A stretch of 12,749 nt of DNA from an uncultured Alistipes sp. (lineage in GTDB: Bacteria > Bacteroidota > Bacteroidia > Bacteroidales > Rikenellaceae). Position numbers and translations under genes: made by a program. Shown here one piece after another: positions 1 to 6,642 of the stretch. Below the pieces are notes generated by a model that was not told where the DNA came from, did not search any database, and saw only the letters and a program-made list of their open reading frames with translations. The DNA is taken from contig UROX01000062.1 of NCBI GenBank assembly GCA_900549685.1, positions 1 to 12,749 on the forward strand. Direction: 5' to 3'. Each line of letters opens with the position of its first letter. Positions within the stretch are counted from its first letter, which is position 1.

Positions 1-22
1 AGGTGCGTAAATTTAATGTTTT

Positions 23-1291
23 TTATCGAGAACACAGCGCCTTGCGGCCGATAATGCACTCCGCGCACCGCTTTTTGTCGCAATACGTTTTCGAGAGCTG
101 GAGCAGTCCCTGAGAGAAAAAAGCGTTTTCTATCTCGACTCCTCTCGATCGCCAGCCTCTCGTGTAGATGTTGTTTTCGGCCCGGGTGCGTTCGAGCATT
201 TCGATCGCGGTTTCCTTGAGCTGTTCCTCGCCGGAAACCTTCCCGTAGGTGAACATCATCGGCGCGACGAGGTTGATGCAGAGGTTGTCGAGCATCATTT
301 CGCCGAAACTTTTGACGCTGTAAGGACTCTTCACGCCGAGGCGCGAATGCGTCGTCCAGTATTCCGATGCGCTGACCGACAGAATGCCGCGGACCTCGTC
401 GGGCGTCCGGCAGCCGAGCAGTTTCGAGAACATGAAATCCTGCGAGGCGAGCAGAGCGGCCAACTCGGCGATGCGGACGACCGGATGGTTGTGCGGATTG
501 TGCCTGCGCAAATTCCATTCCGCTCCGCGCATCGGCACGATATCGAACCGTCTGCTCAGGTGGCGGAACTCCTTCTGCAACGCGAGCGTGTAATCGTCCG
601 GGCAGTCTATGTACATCAATTGTCCCGAGGCGCCCAGCAGCAGCGCTTCGACGGCTTGCGTCGATTCCCGCACCTTGCAGACGTTCACGAAAGATACCCT
701 GCGTGCGAGCTTCATGTACGGCTCGGCATTGGCACCCATGCCCATCGTTTTGAACAGCGTGATGTAGAACGCTTCGTTCCAGTTGTTGTTCGCCTCGCGG
801 TAGAGCCTGAGAAAGTCGTCGTATTTGCGTTCCAGCCGCTCTACGGTCAGTTCGGTGAGCAGGCCGCAGAGCTTGACGCGGGGCTGCCGGGAGAGTTCCG
901 TCCCGCAGCGGTAGGAATCGCTGCCCGCGACCAGTTCCCCGTAGCGCTCCTCGAGCTGCTGCGGATAGATCATGCGTACCGTGGGGATCACCTTCCCGTC
1001 CGTGCGGCAGATCACCGCATCGTTCTCGGCCACTGCATGCAGGATACAACCGTCGTAGGCCGGGTCTATGTGGTGCAGATGCGCGTGCCAGTCCGAAGCC
1101 CTGCGGTGAATGGCTACGGGTCCCCGCAGCGTGACGCCGTCTATTTCGACCGAGGCGTCGAGCACATCGACGCCCGGTGCCGGATTGGGCGAGCCGGACG
1201 AAATGACGGCGACGGGTTCACCTTCGAGAGCCGTATAGAGATTACGGGTCCAGACGAGTCGGAGAAAGGCTTCGTAAGGGACGGTGGGCAT
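23..1291 (-). CDS. DUF2851 family protein with C-terminal four-cysteine tail
   Basis: This 422-residue protein is recognised as DUF2851, a family of unknown biochemical function found mainly in Bacteroidota. The N-terminal half carries the family-like stretch around residues 54-75, with RGPVAIHRRASDWHAH followed by a Tyr-Asp pair. The middle is rich in charged residues. The tail has cysteines at 404, 409, 412 and 420, spaced C-x4-C-x2-C-x7-C in a basic context, which I read directly from the DNA. That layout resembles the [4Fe-4S] loop of EndoIII/MutY-type glycosylases (C-x6-C-x2-C-x5-C), but the rest of the protein does not look like a HhH-GPD enzyme. It is the last gene of a unit with a SufT-like gene, sufE and a phosphatase-fold gene, 22 bases after the SufT-like stop codon. 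The start is the first ATG after that stop and has no clear Shine-Dalgarno, as is usual in this phylum. Family assignment is confident; metal binding is an inference. Confidence 0.88.
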   Translation of the reverse strand: MPTVPYEAFLRLVWTRNLYTALEGEPVAVISSGSPNPAPGVDVLDASVEIDGVTLRGPVAIHRRASDWHAHLHHIDPAYDGCILHAVAENDAVICRTDGKVIPTVRMIYPQQLEERYGELVAGSDSYRCGTELSRQPRVKLCGLLTELTVERLERKYDDFLRLYREANNNWNEAFYITLFKTMGMGANAEPYMKLARRVSFVNVCKVRESTQAVEALLLGASGQLMYIDCPDDYTLALQKEFRHLSRRFDIVPMRGAEWNLRRHNPHNHPVVRIAELAALLASQDFMFSKLLGCRTPDEVRGILSVSASEYWTTHSRLGVKSPYSVKSFGEMMLDNLCINLVAPMMFTYGKVSGEEQLKETAIEMLERTRAENNIYTRGWRSRGVEIENAFFSQGLLQLSKTYCDKKRCAECIIGRKALCSR

Positions 1292-1313
1292 GGGCGGGAG
1301 TTTTGAGCGGGTT

Positions 1314-1637
1314 TCAGAGCAGGCCCAGATCCAGCAGCGTCTCTTCCGACATCATGCTCCGGTCCCAAGGCGGATCGAAGGTCAGCACGACATTGACCGA
1401 AGTCACCCCTTTCACCTTGCCGACGTTTTCGTTGATTTCTTCGAGCAACTGGTCGGCCATCGGACAGTTGGGGGCGGTCAGCGTCATGCGGATGTTGGCC
1501 GTGCCGTCGGGTTCGACGTCGATCTCGTAGATCAGGCCCAGGTCGTAGACGTTCACCGGAATTTCCGGGTCGTAGATGTTTTTGAGCGTCAGGACGATGT
1601 CCTGTTCGATTCGTATGATATCCTGCGGTGAGGTCAT
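1314..1637 (-). CDS. SufT/MIP18-type (DUF59) Fe-S assembly protein
   Basis: This is a 107-residue single-domain DUF59 protein of the MIP18/SufT/PaaD-like group, which helps mature Fe-S proteins in the cytosol. The hallmarks are visible: DPEIPVNVYDLGLIY at residues 23-37, LTAPNCPM at 53-60 with the conserved reactive Cys58, and a C-terminal PPWDRSMMSE at about 89-98. It has the minimal length of the family, with no extra N-terminal domain. It starts three bases after the sufE stop codon, so the two are almost certainly co-transcribed and co-translated. Pairing SufE, which boosts cysteine desulfurase activity, with a DUF59 protein is a familiar arrangement in Bacteroidota and supports the Fe-S role. 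No sufBCD or sufS gene lies in this window. Whether it should be called sufT in the strict sense cannot be settled here, so no symbol is given. Confidence 0.93.
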   Translation of the reverse strand: MTSPQDIIRIEQDIVLTLKNIYDPEIPVNVYDLGLIYEIDVEPDGTANIRMTLTAPNCPMADQLLEEINENVGKVKGVTSVNVVLTFDPPWDRSMMSEETLLDLGLL

Positions 1638-1640
1638 AGG

Positions 1641-2060
1641 TCACATTTTGCTTTGGTATGCCAGCGCGTAGAGCTTCATCTGTTTGATCATCGAGAGCAG
1701 ACCGTTGGCCCGGGTGGGGGAGAGGTTCTCCCGGAGGCCGATGCGGTCGATGAAATAGAGGTCCGCCCCGACAATTTCCTGCGGCGTGCGCCCGTTCATG
1801 ATCCGGATGAGCAGGGCGATGATGCCCTTGGTGATGATGGCGTCGCTGTCGGCGGTATAGTACACTTTCCCTTCGCTGAGTTCCGCATCGACCCATACCC
1901 TCGACTGACATCCTTTGATGACGTATTGTTCCGTCCGTTTTTTCTCGTCGATGGCGGGCAGCTCGCGGCTCAGTTCGATGAGGTATTCGTATTTGTCGAG
2001 CCATTCGTCGAATACCGAGAACTCCTCGATAATTTCGTCCTGTGCTTCGTCGATCGTCAT
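1641..2060 (-). CDS. sufE: SufE family cysteine desulfuration protein
   Basis: This 139-residue protein matches SufE in length and motifs. SufE accepts persulfide sulfur from the desulfurase SufS and passes it to the SufBCD scaffold in the cytosol. The sulfur-accepting cysteine is Cys51 in the motif KGCQSRVW (residues 49-56), the same number as in Escherichia coli SufE. The family stretch with SDAIITKGIIALL follows at about 72-84, then the GLRENLSPTRANGL segment near the C-terminus. The start codon overlaps the stop of the upstream phosphatase-fold gene in an ATGA overlap at 2057-2060, which fixes the start and implies translational coupling. The SufT-like gene follows three bases after the stop. 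SufS and the scaffold genes must be elsewhere in the genome. Confidence 0.96.
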   Translation of the reverse strand: MTIDEAQDEIIEEFSVFDEWLDKYEYLIELSRELPAIDEKKRTEQYVIKGCQSRVWVDAELSEGKVYYTADSDAIITKGIIALLIRIMNGRTPQEIVGADLYFIDRIGLRENLSPTRANGLLSMIKQMKLYALAYQSKM

Positions 2061-3703
2061 TTTTCTATGGTGTTTACGATTTCGTTCAGTGCTTCGCCCG
2101 TGGCCGCGTCGGGCACGGCTATGCGCATGATCCGTGCGAGGGTGGGGGCCAACGAGGTCATCTCCACGTTCCGTTCCACTTCAGCGGCCGGAATGCCGCC
2201 CCCGAAAAACAGCAGCGGCACGTGCGTGTCGTATTCGTACATCGAGCCGGACATGGACACGACGCCCGTCCGTTCTTCGATCCATCCCGGCATCAGGTTG
2301 ATCGTGAGGTCTCCGGAACGTTTGGGGTAGAAACTGTTCTGCATCTTTTCCCCGTACCCCCCGGCGAACGAGCCGCTCTGCATGTCGGTCGATGTCAGTG
2401 CGCCCGATACGCCCCTGAACTGGAGTGCGAATGCCGCCGCGCGGGTCTGTACCTCGGCGAGGTCGAATCCGTATTTGTAGATCATTTCCCGGTTCAGGAA
2501 CAGTTGGCGGTCGCGGTATCCGAGCACCCAGTTGCCCGGTTCGTACTGGGCGCTGAGAAATCCGTTCATAATGATTTTGAACTGTTCGGTATTGAACAGT
2601 CCGCCCGGCATACGGCCGTTTTCGCGATACGTGTCGCTGCATCCGTGGTCCGAGGTCAGGACGACGACGACTTCTTCGGGAGCGAACAGCACCGAGAGGA
2701 ACGTGTTCAGTTCGGCGAGTTCGAGGTCCAGCTTGTAGTACATGTCCTCGACCTCGATCGAACGGGGACCGAACAGCTGTCCGACGAGCCGGGGCGTGTC
2801 GTAGCAGATCGTCAGCAGGTCTGTGTGTTCGTCCTTGCCCAGCGAGTCGCCGAGAATGGCCTCTTTGGCGAAGTTCGTCACCAGCGTGTTGCCTGCCGGC
2901 ATGAAGTGCAGCGTCTCCAGATCGTATTTGTCTTCGCTCCTTTTGAAGAGCTTCACGATGCCGCTGAAAAAGTTGCGGACGAAAGGCGAACGGTCCGGAC
3001 GGAAGCCCAGCACCGTGGAGTCCGTATTGACATAAGCGGCGAACGGTTTTTCGGCCGTCCACTCCCGGTCGAGTTGCGACTGGGGGAATCTCGTTTCGTT
3101 GTATCGGGCTACCCAGTGCGGCAATTTGTCGAAATAATAGCTGCTCGAAATCCAGTTGCCGTGTTCCCGGTCCATCCAGAATACGTCGGCCGAAGCGCCT
3201 CCGCAGACGATGGCCGAATACGGATCGGTTGCCAGCGCGACCGCCTTCGACCGGGGATCGCTCTGACGGAGCCGGTCGCCCAGCGTGCCGACGGTCAGGT
3301 TGGCCGCCGAATAGCACTCCTCGCCTGCTTCGCAGTCGAGTCCTTTTACGGTCTTGTCGTAGATCAGGTTCACGCTGTCGTTGGTCGTGTAGTTGAACCA
3401 GCTTTCGGAGACGATGCCGTGACCTGCGGGATTCGTACCCGTGGCTATCGTGGCCAGACCGGCCACCGTATGGGTCTGCATGTAGTCGTGCCGCGCGTTG
3501 GCGAAGGTCGTTCCGTTGTCCATGTAGGCACGGAAACCGTTGTCGGTGAAGTTGTCGCGGAAACGTTCCAGGTAGTCGTAGCGCATCTGGCTGACGACGA
3601 TATTGACCACCAGCTTGGGCTTGGCGGAGCCGCAGACCCGGCCGCTCGCGAGGGCGGTCAGCAGCAGCGTGCAGGCGAATATCGGTAGTTTGACGGATTT
3701 CAT
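2057..3703 (-). CDS. Exported alkaline-phosphatase-fold protein with degenerate PafA-like active site
   Basis: The protein has 548 residues when started at 3703, close to PafA's length. Residues 1-27 look like a signal peptide (MKSVK then a hydrophobic stretch and small residues), so it is probably periplasmic. Residue numbers run almost in register with my memory of Elizabethkingia PafA, which makes comparison easy. Thr79 (nucleophile), Asp352-His353 and a C-terminal metal His at 494 (YDTHVPLLFF) are kept. Asp38 is Ser (VVSQMRYDY), Asp305 is Arg and His309 is Gln (DTPRLVGQLFG), Asn100 is Glu, and the Lys162/Arg164 pair appears lost. One metal site therefore lacks two of its three ligands and the other lacks one. 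It may be a pseudo-enzyme or have a different chemistry. A longer reading frame begins at 3757, but the signal peptide and a -7-like box between the two ATGs favour 3703. It heads the operon with sufE, overlapping it by four bases. Confidence 0.88.
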   Translation of the reverse strand: MKSVKLPIFACTLLLTALASGRVCGSAKPKLVVNIVVSQMRYDYLERFRDNFTDNGFRAYMDNGTTFANARHDYMQTHTVAGLATIATGTNPAGHGIVSESWFNYTTNDSVNLIYDKTVKGLDCEAGEECYSAANLTVGTLGDRLRQSDPRSKAVALATDPYSAIVCGGASADVFWMDREHGNWISSSYYFDKLPHWVARYNETRFPQSQLDREWTAEKPFAAYVNTDSTVLGFRPDRSPFVRNFFSGIVKLFKRSEDKYDLETLHFMPAGNTLVTNFAKEAILGDSLGKDEHTDLLTICYDTPRLVGQLFGPRSIEVEDMYYKLDLELAELNTFLSVLFAPEEVVVVLTSDHGCSDTYRENGRMPGGLFNTEQFKIIMNGFLSAQYEPGNWVLGYRDRQLFLNREMIYKYGFDLAEVQTRAAAFALQFRGVSGALTSTDMQSGSFAGGYGEKMQNSFYPKRSGDLTINLMPGWIEERTGVVSMSGSMYEYDTHVPLLFFGGGIPAAEVERNVEMTSLAPTLARIMRIAVPDAATGEALNEIVNTIEK

Positions 3704-3726
3704 TCGGTTGCGTTTTTCGAAAAGAC

Positions 3727-3734
3727 AAAGGTAT
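3727..3734 (-). promoter_or_regulatory. Bacteroidota-type -7 box upstream of the phosphatase-fold gene
   Basis: Read on the minus strand this is TACCTTTG, a full match to the TAnnTTTG element. It ends 23 bases before the ATG at 3703. I see no clear TTG -33 element 17-23 bases upstream, so only half the promoter is supported. It lies downstream of the alternative ATG at 3757, which argues for the shorter protein. It would drive the whole four-gene unit. Confidence 0.5.
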
Positions 3735-4249
3735 AAAAAAAGCGCGATTATGTACATCGATGCACTTATGTTCGCCGCAGCCGATGGTTTTCCGATTCGC
3801 GCTTTCGGGTTCGCCGAAGCGAAGGCCCGGGCGGATTCGGTCCGTGAAGGCGGCCTGTGGACGCAATCGGCGGATGTTGCGTTTCCGTGAAGACGGGTGC
3901 GTTTCCGGAGCGATCCGTGCCGTTATTTTTAAGTACCGGTATTCGTCGTTTCCGTATGTGGCTTTTCGGGTAACGGTCGGGCTTCGGCCGAGGCGGGGAG
4001 GAGCTGGCGGAAGGGATGATCCCGCTCGCAAGCCTGCGGCCGTCTCGGGCCTTGCCCGGAACGATCGAGAAAAATGCCGATCCGGGAACGGCGAACCCGA
4101 ACCACGAATGCCGGCAGTGTGCGTCGGAAAATGCTGCGGGAACGGGAGACTGAAGCGCGCAATTCCCTGTCGAAATATGGGGGCGAAGAAATACGGACCG
4201 TCGAAAAAGTTTCCCGATCCCGTCCGCTCTGTTTTCAGTCTTTTTCTCG
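3735..4249. other. Intergenic region without a recognisable gene
   Basis: This stretch of about 515 bases lies between the 3' end of the zinc-ribbon gene and the promoter of the phosphatase-fold operon. Open frames exist on both strands (for example 3929-4162 minus and 3760-4428 plus), but their products are arginine- and proline-rich and lack any motif, as expected from chance frames in GC-rich DNA. A short hairpin with stem CGGGC/GCCCG and loop CTT occurs near 4047-4060, without a T-tract. I see no tRNA, repeat array or clear terminator. It could hold gene remnants or a small RNA, but nothing in the sequence demonstrates either. Confidence 0.5.
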
Positions 4250-4618
4250 TCAGTCCTCCTCCTGAGCTTCTTCGTGTTTTTTCCGCCGAGCGACTCTTCG
4301 GCGGATTTTGGCCGTCATGTACCGCTTTCTCAGTAGGAAGGCATAGAAAATCCACAGCGGGACGATGGCGGCTGCGCCCAACGCGAGCGAACCTGCTCCC
4401 AGTACATAAACGGCGAGCTGTACGCTGACCATGCTCAGGCAGAAACCGATGCCGGAGAGAATAGCCCCCATTTTGTATCCTGTCTTGAAGGCCTGCCGGC
4501 AGGACGGACACCGGAAGATGCCTTCGATGCCCAGTACCCAGAACAGCGGTATGCGAACGCTCTGTCCGCATTGCGGACAGACGATATGTCGGCAGCTTTT
4601 TCGGACGGTATCGCTCAT
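4250..4618 (-). CDS. Small zinc-ribbon membrane protein (hypothetical)
   Basis: This 122-residue protein of unknown function has an N-terminal zinc-ribbon-like knuckle pair, CPQC at 14-17 and CPSC at 37-40. Two hydrophobic segments follow at about 50-72 and 74-93, probably membrane helices joined by a tight turn. The tail is strongly basic (residues about 94-112) and ends acidic (EEAQEED). The simplest topology puts the zinc ribbon and the charged tail in the cytoplasm with a hairpin in the membrane. The start at 4618 is chosen because it overlaps the GSCFA stop codon in ATGA (4615-4618); the frame stays open upstream to 4831 but that stretch is arginine-rich shadow sequence antisense in character. 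Coupling to the GSCFA gene suggests a shared process. I do not recognise a named family. Confidence 0.8.
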   Translation of the reverse strand: MSDTVRKSCRHIVCPQCGQSVRIPLFWVLGIEGIFRCPSCRQAFKTGYKMGAILSGIGFCLSMVSVQLAVYVLGAGSLALGAAAIVPLWIFYAFLLRKRYMTAKIRRRVARRKKHEEAQEED

Positions 4619-5580
4619 GGGTGGAAAAAGTTGATTTCTTCGCTGAAGTCGAGGTTCGGATAGGTTGCCTGCAAAAGCCTTGCCTCCTGCCGCATTTTTT
4701 CCCTGAACCGCAGGTGTTCTTCGCTCCGGGGCGAGAGGGGACGGTGGGCCGCGGCGTTTTTCAGGGCGTCGATGCGTCCGAACAGTCGCACGGCCTCCCG
4801 GTCGATCGCCGTCCGGCAGAATGCTTCCCAAATATAGTCGATGGCCGTCTGCGAGGGATGGACCATGTCGCGGTCGTAGAACCGGTAGTCGCGCAGGTCG
4901 TCGTACATAATTTCATAGGCCGGGAAATAACGGCAGCGGGGGCATACCTCCAGCAACCGGTGGACGGCCACGATGAGCGTCGCCTTGCTCAACGCGTTGT
5001 CGGCGTGCCCGTCGCTCAGATGGCGGATCGGACTGACTGTCAGGATAACGTGCTTGTCGGCAAGCTCCTGTTCGATGACGGGTCGCAGAATCCGTACGAT
5101 GTCGTCCGCCGAGAGCCGTTCCCGTCGGAAATCTCCCGCGGGCAGCTTGTGGCAGTTGGCCGCGATGCGTCCCGTCTCCCGGTGTCGGTATACCCATGCC
5201 GTGCCGAAGGTCAGTACGGCATAGCGGGCCGCCAGCAGGGCCTCGTGTCCTTGGGTCACGGCCCGGCCGATTGTCCGGAGCGTTTCGTCCCGGTCCGTCG
5301 AACAGAGGCTGCCGTGGTGGTCGAGGCTGACCCAGCGCTCTCCGCTCCGCAGCAGGTCGTCTGCCGTATAGGGCGTTCCGCGTCCGATTCTGCGGATCGT
5401 TTCCGCAACGGACGCCGGATTGAACACGATGCCGAACGGATTGACCTCCACCGGCATCTTGTAGCGTTGCAGTTTCGTTCCGATATGTTCCGTGAAGCAG
5501 GAGCCTATGAGGAGTCCCGGTGTCGAATGTCCGATCCGGAAATCGAAAGGCTCTATTTTTATAGGTGTACGGAATTCCAT
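4615..5580 (-). CDS. GSCFA domain-containing protein (SGNH-hydrolase-like)
   Basis: This 321-residue protein is recognised as a GSCFA family member, a group related to SGNH/GDSL esterases and common in Bacteroidota. The naming motif GSCF is at residues 26-29 in LLIGSCFTEHIG, where the Ser would be the nucleophile. A block with TVSPIRHLSDGHADN and a following SKATLIVAVH lies mid-protein, and YDRDMVHPSQTAIDYIWEAF near the C-terminal third supplies the Asp/His expected of the catalytic pair. There is no signal peptide, so it is probably cytoplasmic; the substrate is unknown. The frame is open further upstream to 5682, but the ATG at 5580 gives a normal N-terminus (MEFRTPIKIEPFDF) and lies 22 bases after a -7-like box. 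It is divergent from ispE and translationally coupled to the zinc-ribbon membrane protein downstream. Confidence 0.92.
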   Translation of the reverse strand: MEFRTPIKIEPFDFRIGHSTPGLLIGSCFTEHIGTKLQRYKMPVEVNPFGIVFNPASVAETIRRIGRGTPYTADDLLRSGERWVSLDHHGSLCSTDRDETLRTIGRAVTQGHEALLAARYAVLTFGTAWVYRHRETGRIAANCHKLPAGDFRRERLSADDIVRILRPVIEQELADKHVILTVSPIRHLSDGHADNALSKATLIVAVHRLLEVCPRCRYFPAYEIMYDDLRDYRFYDRDMVHPSQTAIDYIWEAFCRTAIDREAVRLFGRIDALKNAAAHRPLSPRSEEHLRFREKMRQEARLLQATYPNLDFSEEINFFHP

Positions 5581-5602
5581 GCCGGTACTTTCGGGTGCTC
5601 CG

Positions 5603-5610
5603 CAAAGATA
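5603..5610 (-). promoter_or_regulatory. -7 box of the GSCFA gene promoter
   Basis: On the minus strand this reads TATCTTTG, a full TAnnTTTG match, 22 bases before the ATG at 5580. It lies inside the frame open to 5682 and so supports the shorter start. No obvious TTG -33 element is present at the usual distance; a T-rich TTTC stretch is the nearest candidate. It sits back to back with the ispE box. Confidence 0.55.
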
Positions 5611-5661
5611 GGAAAACCGTGCGAAAATCTGAAATCGCCTCCGATTCCGGATTCTTTTGGC

Positions 5662-5669
5662 TACTTTTG
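5662..5669 (+). promoter_or_regulatory. -7 box of the ispE promoter
   Basis: TACTTTTG matches the TAnnTTTG element and ends 21 bases before the ispE ATG at 5691. The -33 partner is not clear. Only 51 bases separate it from the oppositely directed GSCFA box, so the two polymerase footprints would overlap. Confidence 0.55.
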
Positions 5670-5690
5670 TCCGCAGAATCACAGAATGCC

Positions 5691-6509
5691 ATGCTGCTTT
5701 TTCCCGACTGCAAGATCAACATAGGCCTTCGCGTCGTTTCCCGGCGCGCGGACGGTTACCATAATATCGAGACGGTGATGTACCCGGTTCGGGGATTGTG
5801 CGACGCCATCGAGATTCTGCCCTCCGATTGTCCGGGCGTCGAGTTCGTCTCGTCCGGACTTCGCGTCGATTCTCCCCCGGAGAAGAACCTTTGCGTCCGG
5901 GCCTACCGGGCCGTGGCCGAAAAATATCCCGTGGGCGGCGTGCACATCCATCTGCACAAGGTCGTGCCGATGGGGGCCGGACTGGGCGGAGGGTCGGCCG
6001 ATGCCGCTTTCGTCATCCGGGGCCTCTCGGAGCTGTTCTCGCTGGGACTGAGCGTGCCGGAGATGGAACGGCTCGCCGCCGGTATAGGCAGCGATACGGC
6101 CTTCTTCGTGGCCGACCGTCCGGCGCTGGCCACGGGCCGGGGCGAGGTGCTTTCGCCCGTTTCGCTCCCGCTGAAGGGGTACCGGCTGATGATCGTCAAG
6201 CCCGACGAATTCGTGAGCACGGCCGAAGCCTATTCGCACGTCGTGCCCCGCGTGCCGGAGCGTCCGCTCGTCGAAGCGCTCGCTTCGTCCGTCGGGACGT
6301 GGCGGGAGACGGTCGCCAACGATTTCGAGGCCTCCGTTTTCCGCAATCATCCCGTGCTGGCGGCCGTCAAGGAGACGCTGTATCGCAGCGGTGCGCTCTA
6401 TGCCTCGATGTCGGGATCGGGTGCCGCGATGTACGGCATTTTCGACCGGGAGGTCGCTGTTCCGGATGAATTCGGCGATATGTTTGTCTATCAGGAGATT
6501 CTGTCGTAA
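5691..6509 (+). CDS. ispE: 4-diphosphocytidyl-2-C-methyl-D-erythritol kinase
   Basis: IspE phosphorylates CDP-methylerythritol with ATP, the fourth step of the non-mevalonate (MEP) isoprenoid pathway in the cytosol. The 272-residue protein has the GHMP kinase layout. An N-terminal substrate-binding stretch contains Lys8, Asn10 and RRADGYHNIET (18-28). The glycine-rich ATP loop is PMGAGLGGGSADAA at 93-106 and includes the catalytic Asp104. The C-terminal GHMP motif is SMSGSGAAMYGIF near residue 240. Length is slightly under the roughly 280-300 common in the family. The ATG at 5691 is preferred over the open frame from 5565 because the upstream residues do not fit the family and the -7-like box at 5662-5669 lies between them. 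It appears to be transcribed alone: the next gene begins 133 bases later with its own leader. Confidence 0.96.
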   Translation: MLLFPDCKINIGLRVVSRRADGYHNIETVMYPVRGLCDAIEILPSDCPGVEFVSSGLRVDSPPEKNLCVRAYRAVAEKYPVGGVHIHLHKVVPMGAGLGGGSADAAFVIRGLSELFSLGLSVPEMERLAAGIGSDTAFFVADRPALATGRGEVLSPVSLPLKGYRLMIVKPDEFVSTAEAYSHVVPRVPERPLVEALASSVGTWRETVANDFEASVFRNHPVLAAVKETLYRSGALYASMSGSGAAMYGIFDREVAVPDEFGDMFVYQEILS

Positions 6510-6600
6510 TGAAAACTCGTTCGGGGCGACAGGTTTCCGTTTTGGAAATTATTTTCGTAAATTCGTCCCCGCGTGCCAGTGTTCCGTACGGTGCGTATTG

Positions 6601-6642
6601 CGTTCGAAAATAACTCAATTACTAACTAATAACTGATAATTT
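6601..6642 (+). promoter_or_regulatory. A/T-rich 5' leader of the carboxyltransferase gene
   Basis: The 40 or so bases before the ATG at 6643 are unusually poor in G and C for this window, with repeated ACTAA/TAATAAC-like steps and no Shine-Dalgarno. A/T-rich, unstructured leaders of this kind are typical of well expressed Bacteroidota genes. Upstream, TAAATTCG at 6558-6565 is one base off TAnnTTTG, and TTTG at 6541-6544 is too close to serve as its -33 element, so the promoter itself is unresolved. Confidence 0.4.

Noticed and set aside
347..1306. A 319-codon plus-strand frame opposite the DUF2851 gene.
   Set aside because: Arginine-rich, no motif, and entirely antisense to a confident gene.
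2042..3688. A 548-codon plus-strand frame opposite the phosphatase-fold gene.
   Set aside because: It is a shadow of a well-supported gene, with Val/Arg/Glu-rich composition and no domain.
3704..3757. Longer start (ATG at 3757) for the phosphatase-fold protein, adding 18 residues.
   Set aside because: It would place extra residues before a normal signal peptide, and a -7-like box lies between the two start codons. The shorter form also gives PafA-like residue numbering.
3929..4162. A 77-codon minus-strand frame as a possible small gene in the gap.
   Set aside because: Composition is Arg/Pro/Ser-rich without motif, and no promoter-like box precedes it.
2181..4571. A 796-codon minus-strand frame running through the phosphatase-fold gene, the gap and part of the zinc-ribbon gene.
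   Set aside because: It is out of frame with both real genes and extremely rich in Arg and Pro, as expected for a chance frame.
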